Positions 45,560 through 58,540 of a DNA stretch of 64,000 nucleotides are shown one piece after another (the first letter of the stretch is position 1; each line of letters opens with the position of its first letter). The stretch is from positions 17,416,852-17,480,851 of the forward strand of contig CM042958.1 of the NCBI GenBank assembly GCA_023678885.1, in the 5' to 3' direction. This DNA is from Pogostemon cablin. Taxonomy: Eukaryota; Streptophyta; Magnoliopsida; Lamiales; Lamiaceae. Below the pieces are notes generated by a model that worked only from the letters and a program-made list of their open reading frames with translations, did not search any database and was not told where the DNA came from. A program made the position numbers and the translations under genes.

Positions 45560-46690
45560 TATTTTTAATAAATTTTAAAAGCTATATATTTTTAACTCAA
45601 TACTTAGGATTAATTATTAAATATTATATACAAAACGTATTAGATATTATTAATTCATATATTCGCTATAGAAAATTATGCACAGATACAAAATTTAATT
45701 TTGTTTTCTCATATTACCCATACTTACTGAACATCAGTGTGTATCGTGTTAAGCAAATTAAAAAAAATATGATTAAGCATTTATATGTATATACATCACT
45801 AAGCACTCATTTGAGATAAATAATTTTTGGGGAGAAAAAAATGAATAAACTATTTATATGAATATACATCAGTGTACATTTAGGTGAGATAAATAATTGT
45901 CGAAGATAGAATAATTGAATACAATCTTAATTTGTACACACGTGTGCACAATGTACTTAATCAATCTGAATTTTGATTAATTAATCAGAAACTTTTCACA
46001 AAATGAAGAATGAAGTCACAATTAGAAGAACGAAGTAAATCTGTACATAGGCGTGCATTTAGATAGAGAAATAATAAAAAGTGACCGCAGAGAGAATTAG
46101 TAAAACGATTTTTCTAAATTATTTCTTTCAAAATCTGTATATCAACATGCATTTAGAGAGAGGAATAAAAAAAAGTGACCACATAAAGAATTAGGAAAAT
46201 ATTTTTTTCCTAAATTATTTCTTTCAAAATCTATACATCAGCATGCATTTAGAGAGAGGAATAAAAGAAAGTGACCGCAGAGAGAATTAGGAAAATGATT
46301 TTTTCCTAAATTCACTCTCCTAAAATTTCGAGTGATAGTGTACATCGGTGTACATTGAATTATTTGTGTTTGTTATTTTTATTTGAATTATTAAAAAAAA
46401 GAATAATTACTCGCTGGAGGTTTAAGAGAGAGGTAGTGGTTATTGCTGTTAGAGAAATACGGGTTTGCTTTTTTATTTGATTTAGTGTACATTAGTGTTC
46501 AACGAAATTATTGTTCTGTATAAACATTGAATATTAAACGTTGTGAACAATAGTAATGTTGGGAGAAAAAAAATCGTTATGTATCCCGCAGTAATATGTT
46601 AGATTAAAAAATCATTATGTATCCCGAAGTAATTATGTTAGATTAATGTATTTATTAATAACTAGATTGTAAATACATGTACCTATAATT
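45560..46690. repeat. Dispersed repeat with ACATCAGTGTGCA-like motifs, copy B
   Basis: It shares the start (ATTCGCTATAGAAAATTATG) and the end (TATTTATTAATAACTAGATTGTA, CATGTACCTATAATTAATAA) with copy C at 61843-62520. It repeats ACATCAGTGT and TGCATTTAGA words many times. A tandem array of about 95-bp units (about 46054-46320, 2.8 copies) is inside. Boundaries are approximate. Confidence 0.6.
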
Positions 46691-47800
46691 AATAAATCAT
46701 TCTCTTTATCTTGTCTTAACTATTAACTTATATTACATAATTCTACCCTTAAATTAATCTAAATTAACGGGTCCCAGTTTTAACTTCTGATAGAAAATTA
46801 GGGACGATGATTTTTAATTCATTAAGTATTTCAAAAGCTTTTTATAGTCACTTACTAATTGATTTATACATAGTGTTAATTAATTAATGCGTTAACCCTA
46901 CAAGTGAAACAATTTTAAATCAATTTTCTTAGTAACTAATTACACACTCTAGATAGTTAATGATTTTTGATGCATATATTTGATTGGAATATGTATAATA
47001 CCTCACACAGCCCATATTTAATTTAAAAATTAAAAAAAAATACAAAATCGTCGCCGTTAATATATTAGCAAAATTAATAAATAAGGTGTTGCAAATACAG
47101 AGTCAGTTAATTTAGTTGAAGAATCACATGCGTTTCTATTAAATTCCCGAATACAACAAAAGTCGGAAATTGAATATAATATCATCATTAATGCATGCCA
47201 GCCAAAAGTGGTGTTTAATATATATATATATATATATAATGATGTAATTTTACCGTTTTGGCATCCGCTCCAAATCATCGAGTCTAATCTCCGCAAATGA
47301 CACTCTTGCGTGGGATGATGGGAGTATATTTTTAAAAAAAAATCATTTGCTATTTATTTGTTGTTACCGCGTTATATTTAGTCAAATTTAGGAAGAAGTT
47401 AAAATCTAGAAAAGGAAGGAAAAGACCAAAGAATATTTATTATAAATTGAAAGCGTGATTGGCGGCCACACTTTCAAATAAACAACCAATTGCCAATTGG
47501 ATGGATTTTTAGAATAATATTTAAATATCAATATTATTGGAATAAAAGATTAAACATAATTTATTACGTGGAATAAAAAGTACTTATAGCATATCTAATT
47601 AGGAAAAATTGGGGGATGATTCTAATTACTAATTAAGAACATGGTACAACTGCCTATACATAATATAACCCAGCTTCGACACCTAAAGGCTAATGGTCTA
47701 CAGTTTGCAAGTTGATGGCCTAAATTTTAAGTTAAAATTAATTAATTAGAAAATTGATTTAATCATAAGATATTAATTTTTATCATAATTGAAAAGATTA
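46691..47800. other. AT-rich DNA downstream of the ERF gene
   Basis: This contains the likely 3' UTR of the minus-strand ERF gene and a decayed Stowaway-like right half near 47245-47326 (ending GGGATGATGGGAG). No other gene was recognised. Confidence 0.4.
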
Positions 47801-47804
47801 TGAC

Positions 47805-48456
47805 TCAATACTGCAGTTGCTGATGTTCTTGGGAAGAGCATAGCTCAATAGAGCCATAATGAAGGAGTTCTTGAATCATTTGCTCCACATGGTCTTCTTC
47901 TAGTGGCTTGATCAGCTGTTGAGGAGTAACCAGCTCCCATTGACCACTGAGGTCGGCGGCGGCAGCGGTGGTGGGGGCGGCGGTGTCCGCTGAAATGGTG
48001 GCGGCAGAAGTTGGATAGTTAGGCATTGGTTTCATGGCTGTGGAGTCTTGCTTTGTGACCAAGTGGAGTGAAGCCATGTAACACTTGTGTAATTTCGCGG
48101 TGAGCGTGGCCGAAAGTAGTTTAGGCGCCGCGTTAGGGTTGTATGGGAAGTTCGTCCGGGCTCTGGGCCCGCACATTAGTCGTGCTGCTTCATCATAGGC
48201 TCTAGCTGCATCTTCCGCCGTCTCAAATGTGCCTAGCCATATTCTAGTCTTCCTACACGATCATATAAACTCGTGATCAGAATGTTGGTTTAGAGAGTGT
48301 TAAAAGTAATGTACATTTTATTAGCTCGATATAATTATCTAATAAAATGTACGTACTTAATTGAGCGACTTACAGTAATGGATGACGAATTTCGGACACC
48401 CACGAGCCCCAATGTCGTTGTCGGACGCCCCGGTATCGTTGTTGTGGTCTTGCCAT
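47805..48456 (-). CDS. ERF003: AP2/ERF transcription factor, ERF003-like (group V)
   Basis: This nuclear DNA-binding regulator of the ERF family belongs to group V, which also holds the SHINE/WIN cuticle regulators. Exon 1 is 48374-48456, the intron is 121 bp and exon 2 is 47805-48252, giving 176 residues. The AP2 domain spans about residues 7-64. It runs RYRGVRQRHWGSWVSEIRHP across the exon junction to KTRIWLGTFETAEDAARAYD and AARLMCGPRARTNFP, with the Trp and Arg DNA-contact residues in place. Next is the group V block LLSATLTAKLHKCYMASL, an Ala/Thr-rich linker, and a conserved acidic end PLEEDHVEQMIQELLHYGSI. The MARPQQRYRGVRQ start matches Arabidopsis ERF003 (At5g25190), and the intron inside the AP2 domain is usual for this group. 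Orthology is inferred from these blocks; the biological role is not shown by sequence. Confidence 0.94.
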
Positions 48457-49769
48457 TGTTATTGTTGTTGGTGCTCAAATTGGAAATTGCTTGAAGTAGG
48501 AAAAGAGGGAGATGTTGTTGTTGAGAGTTTGAGGGTAAAAATATGTTGCAAAGTGTTGTAAGGATATATAGTGGTTGTGTTGTGTGTGTTTTCTTTCTCT
48601 ATTTGAGCAGGAAAGTGTTAGGGTCCCACATGGGTCTTGACCTTCCATACACTGTCTATTTCCATCTAATAAATACCAGTTGGCTTAAATGCTGACATGC
48701 ACATATGATTATTGAATCAACAGCTAAAATAATATTTTCAAAAACTTGTCTATATTCATTTCACATGTTCAAATCATTAGCCCATATATGCATATGGTGA
48801 GATAGAGAGAGAAAGGGGATAAGAGAGATAAAAAGGGCGAGTGTGCCCTGTAATACAATTTGATGCACTAAACCTCAATCTAATTACATTTAATAATGAG
48901 TTAAATCCATTTTCTTGATAAATTAACAAAATATTGAGGTCACAATCTCATAGATTCTTATCATGTGAGTTGTGAGCGCAAATCATGACTGGTTCAACAA
49001 ATTTGATTGACAACTATAAACCAGAATTATTTAAAAATGAAATAAACAAATTTGCTGTGATCAAGATTATCTACCTACTTTAATCATGACCATTCTTCTT
49101 TTTTCAACATAATTGAGCTAATATTATGTGCATACAGAGATACAACGTACACAAATTCAACCACTAATTATTTATTCTCCTTTAATCTCTCTTTCAATTC
49201 TATTTAACTTCTATTTGCTAGCTTTTCTTTAAGATTAGACGGGAATATGTGACAAAATAGGGGGAATTTTGAGAAAAACAAAGTCAATTATAGGGCTATA
49301 TAAAAGAATTTTGAACAACCCTAAATATATTTTTGATTGAAATCTTCTTTTGAGACTTTGTTAAAATTAATACAAATTTAGAAAATTGTAACTGAGTAAA
49401 TGTATAAGATAAAATTAAGGAAATTAACTATCTCAAATCCCATAAAAGGAAAAAAAATATCTTAATCTTGATTTAAATGCATGGGTAAAATATGAACTTA
49501 CTTCCAAGTGGGAGCATATATCACTTAAATAATCAATACTTATCTGAATCTTTTTACTAAAAGGAGGGCACGGTTAATTAATTGCAGTGTTACTATTCAG
49601 ATTTTCTTTGATTCGTTGTGGGTAGTACAAGCACTAACTTGTCATTGATAAAAAAAAATTTTGGGGCCTTTTAATGTTCGAATTATAAATAAGTAAATAT
49701 ATGTGTAGAAATTATATGGAACCCGACAATAGATTCCTTATGAAGCCCAACAATCCACGTCACTATAAG
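48457..49769. other. Upstream region of the ERF003-like gene
   Basis: The first ~200 bases are probably 5' UTR and promoter of the minus-strand gene. Farther out it is AT-rich, with no recognised gene or element boundary up to the hAT target site. Confidence 0.4.
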
Positions 49770-49777
49770 TTTATACG

Positions 49778-50293
49778 CAGTGGCGTATCCAGAAAACCGC
49801 AGTGGGGTGAGCTAAATTTATTAAAAAAAAATAATAATAATTAAAAATAATAAAAAAAATATATAATATATACACACACAAATCACCTTCTCAAAAGTGG
49901 ACGGAGAATGGACTAAATTTTAATATTTATTATAATGTACTCATAGAATATACTCCCTCCGCCCTACAACAAGGAGTGCATTTTACTATTTTCATCCGTC
50001 CCAACACAAGAGGTGCATTCCTCTTTTTAGTAAAAGGAACTCACACAAATTAACTTTTTCTCTCTCCATAACCCCACACTTCACACTAATACACCTACTT
50101 AAAATATTATTTCTCTCACCTTAACTACCCCCAACAACTCATTAAATATTACATCCCTTAATCTACGTGCAAAAAAGTTTCACCACTCTTGTTATGGGAC
50201 GGAGGGGGTATATAATTTGAAAAGCATAATATAATGGGCTTTTGGTGGCTGGGCTTGAGATGGGGCTGCATGCCCCACATAAATCTGCCACTG
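49778..50293. mobile_element. hAT-like element (CAGTGGC ends), hosting a MITE
   Basis: Left end CAGTGGCGTATCCAG and right end AAATCTGCCACTG are inverted. Flanks TTTATACG (49770-49777) and TTCATAAG (50294-50301) match at 6 of 8. It is related to 17637-18347. About 256 of its 516 bp are a nested Stowaway-like MITE. Confidence 0.7.
49953..50208. mobile_element. Stowaway-like MITE nested in a hAT element
   Basis: Ends CTCCCTCCGCCCTAC and TGGGACGGAGGGGG are flanked by TA. It is 256 bp, and its internal sequence belongs to a subfamily different from most copies here. Confidence 0.85.
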
Positions 50294-50301
50294 TTCATAA
50301 G

Positions 50302-51488
50302 ATTGGTTTAGAATGTGGAGTAGTTTTTTAATTGAATTAATCTCGCGTTAAATTAATAAGAATTCTACCGTTGGATCTTATCCAAACTATATATATAAGA
50401 CATGTCACTGCCACGTGTACAAGTACAGGATGGCGAAAAGTGTGCAGACGTGGATTGAGATAACAGAAAAAGAGTTAAGTGGGAAGCCATATGTCTTTCG
50501 TTGTCAAGATACAGAGTGAATGTAATGGGGGAGTTTGGAAGGATGTGCAGTGAGTGAAGAATGCACATCCACATTCATTGTTATTTTCATGGTTCCAAAC
50601 ATACCCATATGCTTCCTAACATCCCAAGTGCTTATTCCCCATGCCCATCCTACCTCCTTAAATTATTCTACCAAACTCTTTCCATCTCCTCGTCGAGTAA
50701 TTTCTATTTAATGCAGAGATGTGTATCGTTATATATTTATTTTCATTTTAATTTATTCGTGCATAACTGAAGAGACTCAATAAAAAGAACGAGAAGGGCA
50801 TCATGTACTTGGTTATCACAAATACAAAAATAAAAACTCAATCAAGTGACAATAATATAGTAAAAGGATTTCTTCAAATCAATCATATGATTTTAGTGGT
50901 GAACATGAAACATGCAATGATGATTGATGAGTGATGCCAATTTTTGCATGGCTCACAATGACTTGAGTATCGTGTATAGGATAAATGTCATATAAACATA
51001 CATTGTAAAAATTAAATGTTTTATGTTTCTTAGTAAAGTAATTTTTTTATCATTTTGTTACAATATAATGCATGAATCCTACAAGTATCGTGTTGTGTGT
51101 ATCCACATGCCATTGTCTCTGACCATGTTGTTATATGCATTTTACAAATATTGAATTTACATACCATGTGGCTACTAAAATGGTGGAAAAGAAAAAGACA
51201 CACACAAGAGGGGGGTTGTTGTACTTTTTCTTTTCTCTCTCTCTCTTTTGGTTAAATTTTAATTCCTTTCATTATGATTATCTATTTTAATAGGATAAGT
51301 CGGATGTTAAATTAAATATCCACTCTGATATAATAAACCAAACACCAAATTCTCAACGAGGATCAATTATTGTTGAAGTATACGCATATTCAAGAAGCTT
51401 GTTCATAACCATAAATAGTGTAATAAAACTTGTTATTCTGAATTTGATTTTTAAAATAAAAATCTAATTTTCAAAACCAAAAAAATAG
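50302..51488. other. AT-rich intergenic DNA, no gene recognised
   Basis: Around 50390-50680 base composition is more balanced, with CACGTG-type words (GCCACGTGTACAAG near 50410). It could be a promoter or exon of something short, but no frame matches a family. Confidence 0.35.
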
Positions 51489-51490
51489 TA

Positions 51491-51583
51491 CTCGCTCCAT
51501 CCCAAAATTTTTTTGCACACTTCCTTTGTAATTTACAAAGGAATTACAAAGGAAGTGTGCAAAAAATTCTGGGACGGAGGGAG
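51491..51583. mobile_element. Minimal 93-bp hairpin MITE with Stowaway-like ends
   Basis: The TA-flanked ends are CTCGCTCCATCCC and GGGACGGAGGGAG. The interior is a perfect 19-bp stem (GCACACTTCCTTTGTAATT and its complement) around an 8-nt loop, extended outward by an imperfect stem through T/A runs. Confidence 0.88.
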
Positions 51584-51741
51584 TATATATTATACTAATA
51601 TCAATTTTCATTATTGTGATTTATTCATTTATTTATTTTAGTGTACTTGGGCTGTTTAAAACTTTAAAGACTTGTTTTAACACACAAAAAAGAAAAGATT
51701 ACCATTTTATAAGACAACTTTTGCTGACTTAGCAGTTCACA

Positions 51742-51849
51742 TGATATAATGGTGATTTCATGTATCAATGGTCAAGAATCAAATTCCACTAAACCTGATA
51801 TAATGGTGACTTCCATGTATCAATAGTCAAGAATCAAATTCCACTAACA
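51742..51849. repeat. Two-copy tandem repeat of 54 bp
   Basis: TGATATAATGGTGA, ATGTATCAAT, GTCAAGAATCAAATTCCACTAA occurs twice in succession with three or four base differences. The unit starts at 51742 and 51796. Confidence 0.85.
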
Positions 51850-52560
51850 GAGTGGGAGTAATCTCTCAAAATAAAAGAATATTTTTTGTATTCAATAGAT
51901 AGAGCAATCTATCAAAATGAAAAAGACTCCATGCAACAGCCAAACCACTATTGATTAGTTTAATCATATGAAGCGTTGGTGTGATCGATTCCAATTCTTA
52001 CCAATCTTACATGAGAGAGACAGCTTCATCAATTTGTGCAACGAACGCAAATATCTAAGAGGACTTTTTACACTTCACAAAAATGGTCGAAATATTAAGA
52101 TAAATATTTTTGGAAAAAAAAATTCAGAACCTAGAATAAATCTTACAAGAGGGCACCAACTAGGTACCTGAAATGAGATAAAAACCACCTAAACTACATC
52201 ACCATGACAAGAAGCATTTCTTTACACGAAAGATTAAAATAATTAGCTGAAACCTGAAAGTTATATGTCAGATTTAGAAGAGAAATAGGTTCGTCCATTT
52301 GCACCCCAGCAGAGCAAACTGGAGAACACAATTATGAGGCAATCACCCTACCTAGATGGAATGTACTCCTCCATCAACTTGTTGAGATCCTCATAGATAG
52401 ATGTCGACACGATGGAAACTACAAAAAACGAGTATGAAGAGAAGGAAACTAGCCTAAGGTGCATTTTCGGTGCAAGACAAAAAGAGCTACAACCATAGTC
52501 ACGACATCCAAGTCTACAAACTACTGAAATGCAGAACACTACCAAACATCCCTCAGTATT
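51850..52560. other. Downstream flank of the PDS5-like gene
   Basis: This contains the probable 3' UTR of the minus-strand gene. No separate feature is supported. Confidence 0.4.
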
Positions 52561-55500
52561 TCATTTTCTTTTCCTCCTTCCACTTTTAGTCCCACTTTCT
52601 CGTGATTTTGAACCCTTCACGCTATCTGGCGACTTCACCGAGTCCGTTGTTTTCTCCATCCGAACAGCTTCTTTGACCTTCGATGAGTTGGATTTCTTTG
52701 TCTCCTTGCGACCAGTTCTTCCACTTTGCGGGGATTTACCTTTAGAAATGGAGGGTCGCTTATCGTCTTGTTTTTTCTGGCTTGATCGGGGCCTACCAAC
52801 TTTTGCAGAGCTGCTAGGGGTTTTGTCCTCAAATTCCTCTGGATGATCTTCAGATTTATCACTCTCATCTTCAGAATTTCCAGGGGACTCTGGCTCAGCT
52901 TTACTGTCATCTTTAGATTTGCTGCCTGATTTTGCTGGGCTGCCTTTGCGTTTCCTGAAGAAATTCACCCTGAATAAATAAGTCTCAATACACATTTCTT
53001 ACAGCGAATTTTGGAGGATAAGAATATCATAAAAAAACCTTTTAGGTGGACCGTCCATCTTTTCACGCTTGTTTGATGTTTTAGAATTTGAACTCACTTT
53101 CTTCTTTTTTCTGGCAAAAAAAGCAACAGTTAGGAAGAACCAGTTAGAAAAAAATATCAACAAATGCTTTCATGCTTTTGGTATCATACAAGGCTAAGGG
53201 CAAAGTGCAAGATAATGATGATGCACGACATCTAGATCTATGTATAAATTTAAACTGTTCAAGCTCATATACAACCCACAAACAACTTATCTCCATGCCT
53301 CAATAGTATCTAATAACCCTAAGGTGCATGTAACCTCCCGTCCTTCAACAGTGAGGATAAAGAAAAATGTAACATCAGTATCAAGTAGTTCATGGGTTGG
53401 CTTTTATACTTGATAAGTTGTAAATTATCGAAAACTAAATATGAAACATATGTAAATTCAATTTGTTTACGATGAGTATGAGCATACAAACAAATATTCA
53501 AAAATAATATTTTATTTTTTGGGTGTTCTAAAAAGTAGGGTCAATAGTATTTTCCCCCCGCGGCCCCGCATTTAAAATTGACTGTTTTTGTAGGAGACTT
53601 AATAATATTTCCAAACACATAACAGTTAACCAAACAAAATCTAGTACTCTTATTCCACAACCCATTTAAATCGACGTGAATGCAACCAGATAACTTACTG
53701 CATATGGGAGAATTCTTCATGCAGAAACAGCCAATTAATGATAATATAAGTATAGTATATAGAACAGCAAATGATGTGAGTAGATACTCACTTGTTAGAG
53801 GAAGCATCTTCGCCTGTAGGTTTGGTGGATTCAACCTAATCATAAAATTTTTTTATTTCTTAATTATCAATACAGAGAAACTAACGTAGCTTGGATATGA
53901 ATAAAGAAAGTACTTACGTCATCTAAAACTGAATCATCATTGACAAATTCCCACTTTTCATTTCTAAGATTTAAATATTCTACATCACCATCAGTGTATG
54001 TCACCTATTTAAAATTTAAGACAAAATACACATAATAAGTTTCATATGCACAATGCAACAACTATAGTGATCGACAGAACTGACTCTCGGAAATACCGTA
54101 TGTATCTTCTTTTTATGATTATATGACTTGATCAAACCTTCATAAAACCTGCGACAATGAAGCATTATTACCAAACAGAAACAGAAAACCCCCCATTCTG
54201 AATTGAAACCAACGATGTACGGCAAGAATGTAAGATTTCACTCACTCCTCGTCGTCTGGCCACCAAACTTTGACTTTTGAACCAATCAAGTTCTTACCAA
54301 ATATAGTCTTAGGTGTCTGACAAAAGATAAGATGAGGAAGTAAATAAAACTCTGAACAGAATGAATACCACATGTTAGATGAAGCAACCTCTCAGGAAGT
54401 TTACACAACCATGCATCTCAAATATTTTAAGAATTTGATACTTTAAATAAAGTGAGATGAGAACATGCATCTACACCAAAAGAGTGACGAACTATGATCC
54501 ATATAGCCTATATCCCACATTGCTGGATAATGACTTAGTTTATTGTATAACATTCCACGATTAAAGCATAACAAACAATTCATATTTTGCTACTTGAGGA
54601 CAATTTGGAGTGGAGACACGACAAAGTAGGTGAAAAACATAACACCAAAAGATAATTTGATAAATATGATTAAAAGAAAAAGGAAGTCAAGTTTGGATTC
54701 TAGAAATAGAATTTCAATTCACACTCTACAGTGCATTGACATAAGCCCCACTTAGCAACATTGATATTATATCTTCTTCAGAAATGCTGCCACAGAGAGC
54801 TCAAGCAATTTTAGTGAACGAAATACAATATTATATAAAAATATCAAAGAGCATACATTGCCAGTTCTAGAGGCTTGCTTTCTCTTTGAACCAGTTCTTG
54901 GGGTTTCTTCCTCAATGACTTTATCTTCTGCTGATTTTTCAGGAGATAATGAGGCCTCTTTGTTCTGTGCAATAGCAATAAGAGAAACATAAGATGAATG
55001 GGCATTCAAAAAAATTAACAAGAACTAAAAGAAACTTCTTGATAAAAATATTACTTTCTCAAGATCCCTGGTAGAATATTTGGATGTATCTTCCTCAGAC
55101 ATAGGTTTATCAAGGCCACCTCTTCTCCTATCCTCCTTCAGTAAGTATTTATCTACTTTCTTTTTACTAGTATCTCCAAGTTCTCCTGAAATCAAGTCTC
55201 CTGCCTCTGAATCACTCATGGCAGCAGCAACATTCTTCGTTGCACCTTCATTCAGTGCCTTATCCCTGTTTCTTACACCACGACGTTTCTTCATTGTGCG
55301 TCGCTTCTTATTCACTTCTCCAATATGTGTGTCTTCTGATGCCTTCCTTGAGGCAGTATCTTCTTTAACCATTTGCTTCCTCTTTGTCCTACCAGACCTT
55401 TTTGGTCGGTTCTCATCAGGAAGATTGCTTTGGATTGGAGATGCAATGTTTACAGCTTCATCCTCAGCTTCTTTCACTATTGAAACCTGAATAGTGGCAT

Positions 55501-58500
55501 CCTTTATAGTGTCCAAAGGGTTCTCAGCTTCAACAGATGGAGTTTCGTGAGTCTCTTCACTGGGAATTTCTAGGTTACCAGGCACTTGGTCAGCCTGATT
55601 ATCGTCATCTATAAGATCAGACGATTCTGCTGAATTATGCATACGGTTAGGCAGACTAACTTCTCCATTAGCAGCATGGTCTTGTTTAACTTCCGACTGG
55701 GGAATTTGAGCATCCGTATCATTTTTAGTCGTTGACTGAGCATCAATCTGTTGCTTATCCTTTTTCGCATGTGATTCATTAGTAGGAGTTTCTTCATCGC
55801 CAGCTTCGACAAGGCTGTTACAAGCAATTGATTTGTGCGTTCCATTCAGAGCAGGATCCTTCTCACCAGGTTTGATTTCTTCTTTAACGGCCTGTTACAC
55901 AATAATGAGGTTCAAGTTATAACTTGCAGAATGAAAACTACAAAATTTCTCACAGATTAATCCAAAATCCCTGGCTCCTTCCAATGCTTGGGAGCTTATG
56001 GTTTCATCTTCTATTCCATCCCCAATGGGGGTTCCTTCACACTTTACTCACAGTACTACTTCGGTAGGTCATCTAGGAGTATTTTAGCCTAGAAAGGTCT
56101 TGCTGATCCACATGGGATTTGGCATTTGGGGTCCCATGCTACTCGGTCAACGAACCCGAGCATCACTGGCAAGGTTTTTCAATACGCCGAGCCTCATTTA
56201 TTAGGAAAGAAGATTTTGGCAACAATACTAGTAGCAAAATAACATGACAAAAGTATGAAGGAATTGTGACAACAAACAGAATAGAGAGGTTTAAAGTGAA
56301 GGAAAGATAATCAAAACTTGCAAAGTTCATAAACAATCATCACTCTTAAGCAAGTTATGAAACAAGATCATGCATTTATAAAATTAAACATTCCATGATT
56401 TATACATTGAAGATACTAGTACTTGCATCACCAAAAGTTTCATTAGGCAACCAACTTGTGAAAAAATATGAAGAAAACTGAAATTTCAATCACTTGTGTA
56501 TAGAGGACATACCAATTGATCTTTAAGGATGTTTTCATCACTGTGTCCAAAACTATGGGTATTCCTTAGGCATATGGCAGCTACAATTTCACTGTAATCA
56601 TCCAAAGACGCATTTAGCGTATTCACAGCATTTGCTAAACGACGTCCAAACTTATCTGCACCATTTCGAATTACTCTCTCAGCAAATTCCTTGGCAATCG
56701 GCGAAACTGCCTGCTGATATATGTTTATAAGAAGGCATGTAATATATCAGGGTAAGATGAGAGAATAAATAGTACCAAATAAATTGACCTCGTTGTTTTT
56801 TTTCAAGGCATTTAAAATTGGACAGAGTAAATCTGGAGATGTATCTTCACTTTCTTCCAATACAAGAGTCATAATTGACATCATTGATGAATAGATTACT
56901 TCTTCATGATGCACCCTGAAATTAACACAGTATTAACAAAGCAAGAACACAGTCCATCTGATACAGTGAAAGATGAGAAATAAAAAGTAAATATTCAAAA
57001 AGGATATATCAATATCATAAGTAAAATGTTTGACAGGTTTCAAAATGCGTATCTGATCAAATGAATTTCCAGTTAAATTCTACATTAAACAAAAAAATTA
57101 TTGCCAAAAAACAACATCAGAGCCAACAAATTCTCAAAATTTATTTTCTAAGGGTACACTTTCGTATCATATCTTGCATTCTCTTCGCCAAGTTGCTAAG
57201 TTTCGCCCCATCTCGTGATATATATTGAAATTCTCCTTTATCTAGAAAAAAATTATTACGTCATCTGACCAGCCCACATAATAGAAAAAAATAGATTAAA
57301 TAATTCATTATTCGAGCATACATCAAGTTACATAATTCAAAATTAAGAAATTAAATAATTCAATATTCAAGTTATTCAAAATTACTAGGCATACTGGTAA
57401 TAATTACTCCCTCCAAAATTATTCAAAATATTCGCACATAACTCATAATTCAAAATTATTCATGCTTACATCAAGTTAAATTATTCAAAATTAAATAATT
57501 CATTATTCACCTCACTAAAGTAATGGACCTCACTTTTCCACCAATGAAAATTATTTTTGAACATCATAACAATTACAAGGCATGGTAATACTCCCTCCAT
57601 TTTCAAATACTTAATGCTTTAGAAATTTTCACACTAATTAAGAATCAAATGACTAATCTACCTTTATTTAATGTGCAAATATGAAGCATTTTCTTTCTTT
57701 ACATTATTTAAGGGCAATATTGGAAAATGTACATATTCTACCCTTGAATTCCAAGAACATCAAGTAATCGGAACAGATTATTGTGCTAAAAGTATTTTGA
57801 AAAGGAGGGAGTATTTATTCGTAGTTAAAGAAGGAAACAATGGTTAACTCAAAGTCCAAAATTTGATTGAGGTCCATTAAACTCCACCCCACCCCATCCC
57901 CAAACAACCAAAACAGAGACTGAGAGAGCAAAAGTAAGTCTATAGAGATGATAAAAATAAAATAAAAATTGAAAGTCACTTTTAACAAACGCATGCAACA
58001 ATTGTTTATACATTAAATTAACTACCATCCAGAGGCCCTCACTTCTACCCTGAAATAGAAGGCAATGACAATATTTACCTGGTTTCATTTACCAGACAAG
58101 AAGTCCAGAGTCCAACCCCTTCCCACACCTACTATCCAAATTTGATGAAGGAATTGGGGTGAAACATGGTGAAGCAACAATAAAACGTGGCAAAAATATT
58201 GAAGTGGTGGAGCAAAGAATTTCAAAGTAGCAATTGAGTAACAGATGAAACAAAAGCACATAACATGTTCTACCTTATAGACTTAAGGAAGTGCTCGAAC
58301 ATCTCAATAATCATCTGATCCAATTCCAAATCCAACATAATGACACACGTTCTAACTTTGGCGACAGTTTCAAGTATAGTGGCTCTTTTCTTATAGGAGC
58401 GGCTTGATGTATCCCATAAATTTTCAAAGTACGCTACAATCAGTTGAAAGATATCCTGCATTGAAACAGATAGTGTGTAATGTGGAAATCATGGGGAAAA

Positions 58501-58503
58501 GGG

Positions 58504-58540
<37 letters not shown>

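Noticed and set aside
55080..55490. Plus-strand frame of 136 codons within the PDS5 locus
   Set aside because: It is antisense to the large PDS5 exon 55055-55891.
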